This document shows, piece by piece, positions 23,105-34,822 of a stretch of DNA of 64,000 nt. The notes under the pieces are model-generated. The model was not told the origin of the DNA. It worked only from the letters and a program-made list of their open reading frames with translations, and did not search any database. The position numbers and the translations under genes are program-made. Each line of letters starts with the position of its first letter. The stretch's first letter is position 1. This stretch comes from Morella rubra (Eukaryota; Streptophyta; Magnoliopsida; Fagales; Myricaceae): the NCBI GenBank assembly GCA_003952965.2, contig CM025850.1:12920323-12984322 (forward strand), given 5' to 3'.

Positions 23105-23871
23105 AAAAAAAAATTGTCATTCTTCCTCGTGGGGCTCTGCAAAAATAATATTGTAATCCCTTGCTGTACTGATACTTCATGATCAATAGTTTGCCCAGAA
23201 AAAAGAAAACAAATACATGTCAGTTGGTATATATATGCCTGCCTTTATAAATTGAGTAATGTTTTGGCTTGCCCGGCCCTTTTCTTATTACTATTAAGTT
23301 AAGTTAATTTGAAATATTTTCTACATTATTCTATGTATTTCATGTCAGAGTTGTTGTTGTTGTTTTCCTCCTTAGTCAGTTTCGGCAATTTGCAAGAAAA
23401 TTACCAAAATCGCTCAAATTTATTGAAAATTACAATTCTTCTTTGGCTAATAAGATTCAAAATTCCTTTATTTCCCCCTTTTTCTACAATGAATCAAGAA
23501 AATTTATCCAATCTTATCTTAGGAGGATGATCCAAGAATAGCTTATAAGGTTCTACTAACTTTTCAAGAGCGAAGGCCCACTAAGAGATGGTGTGTGAGT
23601 TAGCCTAATAAATTTGCTATTTTGGTTCTCTATAATACATGGATCCCTTTTTCTTTTACTTTAATTAACTAAGAAAAAAATGTTCCGAAACCCCCTGAGC
23701 AGGGTGACGAACCAAAATCGCTCAAAATTTTGTGTACGTATTCTTGTCATGTTATATCAAATAGGTCTGTGACAGTTAAGTCATGTGATTAAATCAGTGA
23801 CTAGTTTTGCATCTTCCTAGGCATGGTTTTTATTTTTTTTTTCTTGGCAAACATACTAGAGACAAAACAAC
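23105..23871. other. AT-rich interval, nothing supported
   Basis: I see no coding, RNA or repeat signal beyond simple AT-richness. Confidence 0.4.
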
Positions 23872-24053
23872 GGGGCGTTTGTTTGTCTAATTTTTTGGGA
23901 ATTAAAATTTCCACCACACCAAACACATTTCACAAAGTCTAATAAATTCACACTTTTATACATATATTTCACATATTTTAATAAACTTTAACATTCAAAA
24001 GATTTATAAAATTTTAAAAATATTTTTTAAAATTTCGATAAACAAACGCTCCC
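23872..24053. mobile_element. AT-rich MITE with GGGNGTTTGTTT ends
   Basis: The left end is ggggcgtttgtttg. The right end read inward is gggagcgtttgtttatc. The 182-bp body is AT-rich with aatttt motifs. It belongs to the same short family as 28456-28626 and lies in the 5' region of the BBE-like gene. Confidence 0.65.
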
Positions 24054-24096
24054 ATAAACAGAAAGAAAGAAGAAATCAAGAGGATGGGGAGGATTG

Positions 24097-24363
24097 TCAG
24101 AGTACAAAATAGACTAGGGATACGATGAATGGGAATGTCCCCACAACATCTACGTCAACCGCCCATTTCGCCAAATTGTGTGCCGCTAAGTTTAGTTCCC
24201 TCTGGACATGTCTAAAACGACATTCCCGATCGTCAATACCGTCCCGGATAGAAATAATAATATTCTCAATATCCCACTCCACCACTGCAGACCGATCATT
24301 AATAGCATTGCAGACAACCAAATTATCCCCTTCAAAGATCAAAGGCCGGAAATCAAACATCAA
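24097..24363 (-). pseudogene. RNase H-like domain fragment (LINE-associated RVT_3 type)
   Basis: The frame reads PLIFEGDNLVVCNAI, then RECRFRHVQRELNLAAHNLAKWA. The E-x-D ... RE-N-AH-LAK pattern is that of the plant RNase H-like domain (PF13456) common in non-LTR retrotransposons and derived reading frames. Only the C-terminal two thirds of the domain is present. The first catalytic Asp block is missing, because the homology begins abruptly near 24365. It is probably a dead LINE fragment. Confidence 0.7.
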
Positions 24364-24783
24364 AATAGGATTTTCGTTTTGGTAAAATTTTTAAAAATTG
24401 AAGTATTTTGAAAATTTTTAAATAATATTTAATTTTATTAATATGTATGTAAAAATTATTTTTAAGTGATGTAAAAAAATATTTTCGGTTTTAAAATTCT
24501 AAAATTCATAAGAATATTTGAATTTTAAAGAAACCGAACGTACCTTTGTTTTCCACCGACCCATCGGGGTTGGGACCATCTTCCTCGACATTGTTAGTTG
24601 CAAAGCAGTGGGTCAATTTGGCTGGAGATTCTGTTTGTTCCCATCGGTGAGTCGATCTGGCTGGATTCACCAAGAAAACTCAACGAACTTTCCAATCATC
24701 TTCTAAAAGATCTACTATTATTTGAATATTGGCTAGTGTCGGCAATGTTAAATATGCCAAAACCGCGAACCAAATAGGAATTA

Positions 24784-26421
24784 ATGGAGATGCCACGCAT
24801 GGCCAGAATCCTTTGTTTCCTTTCCATCTTCATCCTCTTAGTTTCACGATCATCATCATGTTCGGAATCATTCTACCAAAAGTTCATCCAATGCCTTTCC
24901 TTGAATTCCCCTGAAACTCCAATCTCTGACATTGTATATATATCTAGTAACTCCTCTTATTTATCCATCCTCGAATCTACCATAAAGAACCTCAGATTCT
25001 CTTCTCCAACAACTCCGAAACCGTTGATCATAGTCACGCCCCTTATTGATTCCCACGTACAGGCTGCAGTCATTTGCTGCGTACAAAATGGGCTGCAGAT
25101 CAGAATTAGAAGCGGTGGTCAACTCACTGGTCATGACTATGAAGGCCTCTCTTACACAGCTGGTCTCCCGTTTATCCTTCTCGATCTCCAATATCGTCAC
25201 TCTGTCAGCGTTGATGTGGAGGATAAAAGCGCTTGGGTTGAAGCCGGAGCAACCTTAGGTGAAGTGTATTATCATATTGCTGAGAAAAGTTCGGTCCATG
25301 GATTTCCGGCTGGGCTTTGCCCGCTTGTCGGGGTGGGTGGGCACCTCAGTGGAGGTGGCTTAGGCACCATGGTAAGAAGATATGGTCTAGCTGCTGATAA
25401 TATTATCGACGCTCGTATAGTGAATGTCAACGGAAGAACTCTCGACAGAGAATCCATGGGAGAGGATCTCTTTTGGGCGATTAGAGGTGGCGGAGCAGCA
25501 AGTTTTGGAGTAGTTCTGTCATGGAAAATCAAGCTTGTTGATGTACCGTCCACAGTTACAGTATTCTCCATTGCCAAAACCTTGGACCGAAATGGCACTA
25601 AACTCGTGAACAAGTGGCAATATATTGGGCACGAACTTGTTGAAAATCTTTTCCTTAGGCTTGTCATAAAAGCAGCGAGTACTACTGGAACAGTAGGGAA
25701 TAACATACTCCAAGTCACATTCGAGTCATTGTTTCTTGGGACAGCTGATCAGCTCCTCGAGATAATGGGGGAGTGCTTTCCTGAATTGGGTTTGAAGCCT
25801 AGTGACTGCATGGAGATGAGCTGGATCGGATCCGCCCTCTATTTTTCGGAGTACGCAGAAGGAACAACAATTGAAGCACTGAGAGATAGGACACCACAGG
25901 ACAAAATCTCCTTCAAAGCTACATCAGACTACGTGACGGAACCCATACCGGAAGTAGGATTGGAACAGTTATGGAAATGGTGTCTGGAAGAAGAGAACTC
26001 AATGTTGATCATGGACCCGTATGGTGGTAGGATGGACGAGATTTCCGAATCCGAAATTCCATTTCCCCATAGAGCAGGGAATTTGTATAACATTCAGTAC
26101 GCAGTCTCCTGGGATGACGAAGGGATTGTTGGAGCAGAGACACACATAGATTGGTTAAGAAGGATGTATCAGAACATGTCCCCTTACGTATCTCACAACC
26201 CCAGGGCTGCATATATAAATTACAGGGACCTTGATTTGGGAAGGAATGATGATAATAATACAAGCTACGCACAAGCTGCAAGATGGGGACTCAAATACTT
26301 CAAAAATAATTTCCGGAGGTTGGCGATCGTGAAGGGTGAGGTTGATCCAGACAACTTCTTTGCGTTTGAACAAAGCATCCCACCTCTCTTTTCGGATGAA
26401 GGGAAGAGGGACATAAAGTGA
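24784..26421 (+). CDS. BBE-like FAD-linked oxidase (reticuline oxidase family)
   Basis: An intronless gene of 545 residues, the usual length and structure for plant BBE-like enzymes. A signal peptide (about residues 1-26) predicts export to the apoplast or vacuole. An FAD_binding_4 domain (about 75-255) and the C-terminal BBE segment (YINYRDLDLG at 477-486; VDPDNFFAFEQSIPPL) are complete. The family forms FAD bonds through a His and a Cys. Cys179 in LCPLVGVGGHLSGGG is present and His117 lies in GHDYEGLSY. Unusually, QLTG (113-116; 25120-25131) interrupts the normally invariant RSGGHDYEG. Substrate is unknown; relatives oxidise oligosaccharides, monolignols or alkaloids. The second Met (residue 6) is an alternative start. 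Confidence 0.93.
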   Translation: MEMPRMARILCFLSIFILLVSRSSSCSESFYQKFIQCLSLNSPETPISDIVYISSNSSYLSILESTIKNLRFSSPTTPKPLIIVTPLIDSHVQAAVICCVQNGLQIRIRSGGQLTGHDYEGLSYTAGLPFILLDLQYRHSVSVDVEDKSAWVEAGATLGEVYYHIAEKSSVHGFPAGLCPLVGVGGHLSGGGLGTMVRRYGLAADNIIDARIVNVNGRTLDRESMGEDLFWAIRGGGAASFGVVLSWKIKLVDVPSTVTVFSIAKTLDRNGTKLVNKWQYIGHELVENLFLRLVIKAASTTGTVGNNILQVTFESLFLGTADQLLEIMGECFPELGLKPSDCMEMSWIGSALYFSEYAEGTTIEALRDRTPQDKISFKATSDYVTEPIPEVGLEQLWKWCLEEENSMLIMDPYGGRMDEISESEIPFPHRAGNLYNIQYAVSWDDEGIVGAETHIDWLRRMYQNMSPYVSHNPRAAYINYRDLDLGRNDDNNTSYAQAARWGLKYFKNNFRRLAIVKGEVDPDNFFAFEQSIPPLFSDEGKRDIK

Positions 26422-28455
26422 GGAACAGGGGAGGCCAGCTTGCTGATGTGACGGTGTTTTGCAATTGTGTCCATTTCAATCCTAGTTTAAACTGTCAAAT
26501 AACGTGGTACATCTGCTTGGTAAAATTTTAAGAATTTTAAGTATGTTGAGAATATTTGATTGATGTTAAAGTTTTATTAGTATTTATGTAAAAGTTGTTG
26601 AGTAGTATTAAAATTTATAAAAAAAAAATATTATATTGTATTAGTATTTATGTAAAAGTAGCATTGAGATTGTAATTTTAAAGGGTTGCATTCAAATTCT
26701 AAAATTCTTAAGCTTCTTCTCTATGCAGATTGGTTGTTCACATGGGCATCTTGTGTTTCTAGTTTTTATTTCTCTTGGCAATTTTGAAATTCATTTCACA
26801 GAGGGTGGGTATATACGTGTTTATAGACAGACCGCTAAGGCCGGCTACATACAACCCTTGAAGAGACATACAACCTATTACATCCGAAACCAACGCCCAA
26901 AGGGCCACAAACCAACAGGCCTTAAAGTCCATAATCAACCGGGTCAAAAAGCCCATACAACCCATTCGGGTCCACAGACCCATCCTACCAACTATCAACA
27001 CCATTAAAAGCGGCTTTGGTTGCCGGACAACATGATAGTAAAACAAACCAGAAGAGGTAATGGACGAAAAAGAAGAGGAAGCAGTTCCAGAGCCTTTGAG
27101 GAGATCGGCATTGTGGTCTAACTATTTCCTTGGGGGGTCTTCGCTAGCCTGGGAAATAGAGGCTGAAAGTTAGGAATCTGAAAGCTTAAGAAACTGGGTT
27201 AAAAAAAAAAAAATTGATATAACCCATTATACTTCTTTAAATTTTAACATAATAAAAAATTACGATACAATCTCTCTCTACCTATCAAATCATTACTTTT
27301 CACTATAATAAATATTAAAAATTATCTTCTTTTTATTTTTTCACTAAATCAATATCTTAAATTTTAAAATTTTAAAATTTTTACAAACAAACACACCCTT
27401 AGTGTCTTTTTCCGTACTCAAAAGTTTTGAATCGCAGATTAGGGTCTTACATTGTGAATCCCACATTTTTTTTAAAAGAAATAACACAAATATTATGATC
27501 TTTGAGCATTTATAATCATAATGTGTCGGAGGTTGGTTATCACTAAAGACAAAATATACAGATAAAGTCGTGGAAAATTTTATCTCTGTCAGATCTTTAA
27601 TCTAATAAGAAATTAACTAGCAAGTAAAACTTCGAATTTGGATACTATAGTGGTGTAACAGATTCTTTAAATTCGTAGAAATTGTGAGAGCAGTGTGAAT
27701 ATTTAGGTAGATTTAAGTTTTATTAGGGTTTGTAAAAAGTTAGTGAATTTTTTAAAGATATTCACTTGTAAATTAATTTTTATTAAAATTCTAAAAAATT
27801 GTATAGAGTTATGATTCAATGAAATTTTTTAATAAAAAAAAATTGAAATTTAGTGAAAAAAGTGAAAAGTGAAGATTGAGAGTTTTTTTTTTTAACATAG
27901 AGAAGTTTGTATTAAATTTTATGTGAAAATGTGTAAAAGTTTTTGTAAAAATTTGTTTAAGTTTGTGAGAAAAGTATTAGAGTTTATATTGAATTTTTTT
28001 AAATTTTGGATGAGAGTCTAATTTTTCATCTTTTACATCAGAGACTTTATGTATACCAGAAGATTACGCGGGGGCAAGTGGTCAGAGATAAAGTCAAGGT
28101 GGGCTGGCAGGAACATGACCCTCTAAAAATAGCATGTTTTTTTACTCCTTTTAAATGGATTTTTTTTAAAAAAATTATATTTTATTTGTTTTTGCCTCCC
28201 TAAAAATCCTTTTGTAATTGGTCTTTCATAATAAATTTCTGGTTTTATCTCTGCATGGGTGATGGACGCAACAAATTAAAGATTTTGACACAAGTGGTTA
28301 GCAAGAACTTTGTCAGCGCTGTGAATGTGTGAATGGAGGAGAAGAATACCATGCATGATCAGTTGAGACTCGCGGATGCCGTACTAAAGGAAAGATAAAG
28401 AATAGCCTTCGTCTAAGATTTTTTTTTTTTTTTTTTTTTATTTTCTAAGCAGTTT
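26422..28455. other. Intergenic, AT-rich, no supported gene
   Basis: It contains a short direct repeat (tattagtatttatgtaaaag at about 26577 and 26639). A MITE-like right end occurs near 27370-27402 (acaaacaaacaca), without a clear left partner. There are long A/T-rich tracts at 27.2-28.0 kb and a poly-T at about 28421-28439. Confidence 0.4.
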
Positions 28456-28626
28456 AAGGTACGTTTGTTTTTCTAATATATTGAGACATGAAAATTTTTA
28501 ATAAAACAAATAAATTCTAAAATTTTTAAATTTTTCACTTATACTTCATTTTTCACAAATCTTAATAAAAAAAAATTTCGAAAATTTTAAAAATATTTCT
28601 AAAATTTTGATAAACAAACACCCTTA
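28456..28626. mobile_element. AT-rich MITE with TAAGGGTGTTTGTTT ends
   Basis: The left end is taaggtacgtttgttt and the right end read inward is taagggtgtttgttta. It is about 170 bp with an AT-rich body (aaattttta motifs). It lies about 320 bases before the EXO70 start codon. Confidence 0.6.
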
Positions 28627-28948
28627 AACTTATTCAATACGAGAGGAATCGGGATCAACAATCTGGTGACGTGGCTTAAAGTAAGTATTCAAAATCCAAA
28701 AGTGAAGCTTAGAGGTCCCACCTGCGATGGAGGGTCCATATTAGAACCGGACTCGGCCACTGTAACTTGTGAGGATCCTTTGTAACGACTTTCCTTCGCT
28801 GTATTTCGGCGAGAGTACCATCGGCAACGGAATCTAATGCACGTTAGACGTTTGCATCACGCAATTGTGCAATTCTTTTCGTTTTTCGCTGTCTCTCCAA
28901 TCAACATATAGAAAACGAGTGAGGAGAAATCCGTGGAGAAAAAGGTAA

Positions 28949-31900
28949 ATGGCAGTTCCGCAGGCAATGGAGGATCTGAGCGAAAGAGCAGCCTCCATAA
29001 GAGAGTCGCTGCAGAAGAGCCAGACCATCACGGACAACATGTATCCATTCTCGGTTCCTTCGACCACCGCCTATCTGCCCTCGAAACCGCCATGCGTCCC
29101 ACTCAGGTAAATTTTCCTCTTCCCTTTTTGGCTCCAAGGAAAAAATGGAAAAAGATAAATTCAGTGCAAAACGAAAAGGAATTATTGAAAGGCCTGGAAT
29201 TTCACATTTTAGTTTTTTTTTCTTTACAAGTGTTTGATAACAGAATTGATGCAATTTTACGGAATGGTTTTTGCATTCATTCGTTAATCTCTGCTTTCTC
29301 TTATTTCTGGACCCAATGAGATCTGGTTGAGACTGCTGTATTTAAACATGGGTACCCTAGGGTTCTTTTCTTCTTTTATTGATATCGACTTATTAATTTT
29401 TGTCTGTGTTGTTTGTGGCTACGGTAGATACGTACGCATGCAATACGGAGGGCGCATGAGAATATCGATAAGACACTGAAGGCTGCAGAGGTTATACTGG
29501 GAAAATTTGACCTCACGCGCAAGGTTCGTCTCTCTTTTGGTTTCTCATTCAGTTGATTTTTAGCGTCCTAATCTTGTGCTTTAATATTTTCGTTTCATCG
29601 ATGATTTATTTTTAAGTGTGATGATCCGCAATAAACAACGTTTTAGTCATTTTCTAAGTTAGTTTATCTTAAAAACATGATTAAATATTTTGTAAAGCGA
29701 GCTGTTGGATGTTTTACGTGAAAGGTGAAGTATATTTGAATGGGATAAAATACAGAACTAAAAGGAATTACAAAGGAAGACAAAAGTTGGGTTGCAATGA
29801 TCAATGATGGGTCACTGTATTAGACGATGGAACCTCCGAGATAAAGCAGAGTATTGTGAAGGGAGTTCCGTTTAGCATTTGATTACTTGTATACGAGGCT
29901 TTAGCTAATGAGTTAGCTCAATTTATCCAATCTAAGGGCAATCCTCTTGTTTATTTTGAGGCCTAATTTATTTTCCCCCTTCCCCCCCTTCTTCCTCCAT
30001 TAAAATATCTTCCTTTGTACAGTTAAGGTAATGTTTAGTCATGTTAAATCCAGAGAGTCCCTGTTTATTGCTAGAAAGGAAAAAGCTTTCTGGTAGAAAG
30101 TATTTATTAGGCTACGGTATAATTATTTTGATCACTGTAATAGCATGGCTTTTTATCTTTGGATGTATATTCTTTTAATAATGCTTTTGTTAAAAAACAT
30201 AATTAACCTTTCGTGCTATTTTTTGTTACATGTTTATGATTCAAAACGCTGATTGTCAGTTCACTCAAATATGTAGGCGGAGGCTAAGATACTCAGAGGC
30301 CCACATGAGGACCTTGAAAGCTACCTAGAAGCAATCGATCAGCTGAGAAGCATTGCTCGTTTTTTCAGCAGCAATAAAAGTTTTAAGAGTAGTGGTGGTG
30401 TCCTTAACCACACCAATACCTTGCTTGCAAAAGCTATATCTAAGCTTGAAGATGAGTTCAGACAGCTGTTAACAAATTACAGGTTCATTTTTCTTAGATA
30501 GACGCTGCTGCATTAATTTTATCTTATGTGGCGGATAGTTTTTCGCTGCTTCATGTTTTAGGTAACCAGTATTTCTTAGCACTTATATTTCAATTACTAG
30601 CTAATGTTGGTCTAATTGAAATACCACTAGTTTCTCTTTTCAGGCGAGTAAATTCCACTAGTTGACTAGTTCTTCTCTCTCATTTTTAATGTGTACGAGC
30701 AAAATAATTTCTACATGTTGTCATCCAAGAAAAAAGGGTGGGGGGGACTTGAACTTACCATGTAGCACTGCCTGTTCTGATTCACCTCCCATACGGGTTA
30801 TGTGAATTTGTAAATTCATGTGTGACTGTACTAGAAATTACCTCTTAACTCGATTAAGAATTTGCATTTACCAACTAAAACTATTTATTTTGATGCTCAG
30901 CCCCCTTTCTAGTGTTGATTTTTTTGGTCATTTTAGGTATTATTTGATTTGTCTGTGAAGAATTATGATGATGAAAACCATCGGTGCCTTATTTTTGCTA
31001 TGCCATTTCTCAGATGGAACACAAATCAACTCATTGTTTCCTCTTTATGCACTGAATGCCATACTTTCTAGAAACCTTTCTTTCCGAGTGTAACAAATTA
31101 TGGAAGACTGAGTATTTTTAGCTTGATAATTGGGAAAAATGGTCTTAATGAACTTGAATTATACTTCTGCCTCATAATAAAGAATCCTTTTGTTTTTGGG
31201 CACTCTCAAAATAGATGAAAGTTTTTGAATGACATTATTTATGTATTTAACTTCTCCTTAATTTAAAAGAATAAATCATATTTTTGAGAAATTTTGACTT
31301 ACACCTGTTAGCCCATCCAAGCACATTATGGAAAAGTATTCGTCTTATTAAATCACTTCTCATTTATAAATTAGTAGCTTTTAGATTCTGGAAGCATTTT
31401 TTGTGTATATTAGTAGCTTTAGCTAATTGCATGTCTTCTGAACTTCAGCAAGCCTGTGGAACCCGATCGTCTCTTTGATTGTCTTCCCAATTCTCTACGG
31501 CCATCATCAGCATCACTGGGTCAGCAAGGTGATGCTGGTAGCAAGACTCACTCTGAGCACCAAAAAAGCTTAGAACCAGCTGTTTACATACCACCAACTC
31601 TTATTCCTCCGAGGGTTCTGCCGCTTCTGCACGATTTAGCCCAACAAATGGTCGAAGCTGGAAATCAACAACAGCTGCTTAGAACTTACAGGTGATTCAA
31701 ATTAGTTGTTTAGAGATTTTTTTTTTACATCTAATCTGATCCTACGTCATTCTTGACACTTTTGGTTGCACAGTTTTTGTTCTTCACTCAATAGATAATT
31801 CAGCCATGAATATATTTATATCGAATACACTGTAACTGCAAGATTGTACGGCTGGCTGTTGGCTCAGAAAATTAAAATCTGACCAAATAGGGATGGCCTT

Positions 31901-33090
31901 TAGTTGGTCAGAAGCACCAAAGTTGAACCAAATTTTGTGGCTGGCTGTGGAGAAGGTAATTACTCTGAAAACTGTGCATAGATGGGAGGTGTAATTTTGG
32001 TAATCTAGACTCGTTATTGGTGGAACCATCATTACATTTACATTTGACATCCCTTACATCTTCAAGGCTTGTGCCTGTTTTATACGTCAAGGGCTATTAA
32101 GGCTCTCTGCATTCTTGGAAAGCTCTGTGTGGAAACATTGCCCTTCAAGCTAAGTCATGGCCGGTACCAAAGGGAGTGGAGATGCTAAAGTAAAAAGGAA
32201 GGGGGCCTTAGAGAATGACAGAGACATATAAAGCTTTTGGATGACTCATTTAGAATATGTCCATTCAGATTATAGAGAAACCTATTGCTTTTATTTAAGG
32301 GATCATTACATGTTCTGTAATCAGAACGAATAATTCATTGGCATACACATTTTTGGGACTTACTATTCTTTTCTGTGTGTTTTGTTTTGTTTTTATTAGT
32401 CTGGGTCGATTGATAATAATCATATACTGTTTCTAAATATTAGGGAAACTCGTGGTTCAGTTTTGGAACAGAGTCTCAGAAAACTAGGTGTGGAACGACT
32501 TACGAAAGATGATGTCCAGAAAATGCAATGGGAGGTTTTGGAGGCTAAGATTGGGAATTGGATACATCACATGCGGATTGCTGTAAGGACTTACTTGAGG
32601 CTGAACTCTTGCTGTTGTTTTTCCAACAATTTAAGAATGTATGAAACAGGTCAAACTGCTATTCACTGGGGAGAGGAAAGTCTGTGATCAAATATTTAAT
32701 GGTGTCGATTCTCTTAAGGATCAGTGTTTTGCAGAAGTCACTGCAAACAGTGTGTCTGTGCTCTTCAGTTTTGGAGAGGCTATTGCCAAAAGCAAGAGAT
32801 CACCTGAAAAATTGTTTGTTCTCTTAGACATGTACGAGATAATGAGAGAACTCCAGCCAGAGGTATGATAATTTTTTTGCTTCTTGTAGAAATGCCCTCT
32901 AACTGATCAATGCTCACATGGGATACTTTTTGAAGACCTTTTGCACCCCCTTAGAACTTTTTAATGGGAGCTTGCTTACTTATCAGAAAAAAAAAAATTC
33001 TGTGTTGGAGAGCTGATGATAGCAAGCAGCTTTCTATTGAACTCAGAAAACTGACGTACTTTACTTTTTCCCTATATTTCGTCTCTCTCT

Positions 33091-33129
<39 letters not shown>

Positions 33130-34822
33130 CTTGGGGGGTTATGGGGAATGGGAATTGAAACAGATTGAATCACTTTTTGGGAGTCAATATTGCAAAGAAA
33201 TGAGGGAATCTGCATTGAGTTTGACAAAGCGGTTAGCTCAGACAGCACAAGAAACCTTTGGTGATTTTGAAGAAGCGGTTGACAAAGATGCCACCAAAAC
33301 TGCAGTACTTGATGGCACTGTTCACCCTTTGACTAGCTATGTGATAAATTACATTAAGTTTCTATTCGAGTAAGTTGAAATTGCTCTACTCTTTGCTTCT
33401 TGCTGCTGGTATCAGGAGGCTCCTCATATCACTTCTTCCTTTATATTGTCCTGCCTACTTTTTCTTTTATTTTTGCTACACAACTTCACTTCCATAATAT
33501 TTCACGCTGTTGTTTTTTGTTACTGAGTCAAGTTTTACTTGTCCCTTCCCCTTGCCTCCCCCCCCCCAAAAAATAAAATCAAGAAGAAATAGAAGCAGAC
33601 ATCAAGGTCTTTTCCAGTTCTGAATGTGGATCCGCTGCAGTTGTCTTTTGTCAACGTTGTCAGACCGCAATCAAGCAAATGCATGACTGTTGGACTTTTC
33701 ATGTCCACAGCTACCAATCAACATTGAAGCAACTTTTTCAGGAGTTCAATGATGCCGACCCTGAAGCTCAGTTAACATCAGTAACTACAAGGATTATGCA
33801 GGCTCTCCAGAATAACCTGGATGGGAAATCCAAGCAGTACAAAGATCCAGCACTGTCACAATTGTTTCTTATGAACAACATACATTACATAGTGAGGTCA
33901 GTTCGAAGGTCAGTTTCATCTATAACTTGCTCTGTTATATGGTAATAATCCTTTCTGGATGGTAGTAAGCAAAATTTTCAAAAAGAGAAGAAAATTACAG
34001 GTCAGAGGCAAAGGACTTGTTAGGGGATGACTGGGTGCAGATACACCGAAGGATTGTTCAACAGCATGCAAACCAGTACAAGAGGCTTTCTTGGGCAAAG
34101 GTTTTGTTTCTTTAGTCAAACTCATTGCATAAGAATCTATTTGCTTTTTCCCACGATTCTTGAGTTGTTCATGGAACGTGAATTCTTATGCTTCATATTG
34201 AGCATGTGGGATTTTTCTTTTTATGTCAGTATTTTGTTTTAACCAGCAGAAATTATTTTCTGACTGTTCAAGCATTATATAGCTTTTAAGAATGCCAAGG
34301 TGATGAAAACAAAGTGTGATACTTGATGTCCCAGCAGCATATACAAGGTTGATATATCAGCTAGGCTGCAACTGTTTTGATCTGCAGATTCTTCAGTGTC
34401 TCACAATTCAAGGCTCTAGTTCTGGAGATGGTAGTAGTAGCGGAGTTTCTAGAGCGGTGGTGAAAGATAGGTTCAAAACCTTCAATGCTCAATTTGAAGA
34501 ACTTCATCAAAGGCAATCTCAGTGGACAGTTCCTGATAGTGAGTTGCGAGAGTCTTTGAGGCTGGCTGTCGCTGAAGTCCTCTTGCCTGCTTATGCAGCT
34601 TTTCTTAAACGTTTCAGGCATGTTTCCACTTTGTTGTTACTCCCTACTTTTCAGATGACTAGTTTTTTTCTTTTCTCATTTGTTTGACTACTTTTGTGTC
34701 ACAGCCTCATGTTTGATCACGGGAAGAATCCTCAGAAGTACCTCAGATACACTTCCGAAGATCTTGAACACATACTGGGTGAATTTTTTGAGGGTAAGAA
34801 CTGGAACGAACAGAAGCGGTAA
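28949..34822 (+). CDS. EXO70A1: Exocyst subunit EXO70A1-like
   Basis: Eleven exons: 28949-29106, 29428-29523, 30277-30482, 31449-31691, 32444-32582, 32650-32862, 33164-33369, 33711-33908, 34001-34100, 34388-34617 and 34705-34822. The product of about 635 residues is nearly colinear with Arabidopsis EXO70A1 (638): MAVPQAMEDLSERAASIRES at the start, RPTQ-IRTHAIRRAHENIDKTL across the first junction, and GKNPQKYLRY near the end. It tethers secretory vesicles to the plasma membrane as part of the exocyst. Two oddities. Exon 1 is 158 rather than 159 bases; one G seems missing at 29040-29041 (DNM-VSILGS), shifting the frame. Intron 10 starts with GC (34618-34619). All other exons are open, so a sequence error is the likeliest cause of the shift. 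Confidence 0.93.

Noticed and set aside
26723-27046. Overlapping opposite-strand frames of about 95 codons
   Set aside because: Neither has a recognisable domain; both look like chance frames in a moderately GC-rich repeat-like patch.
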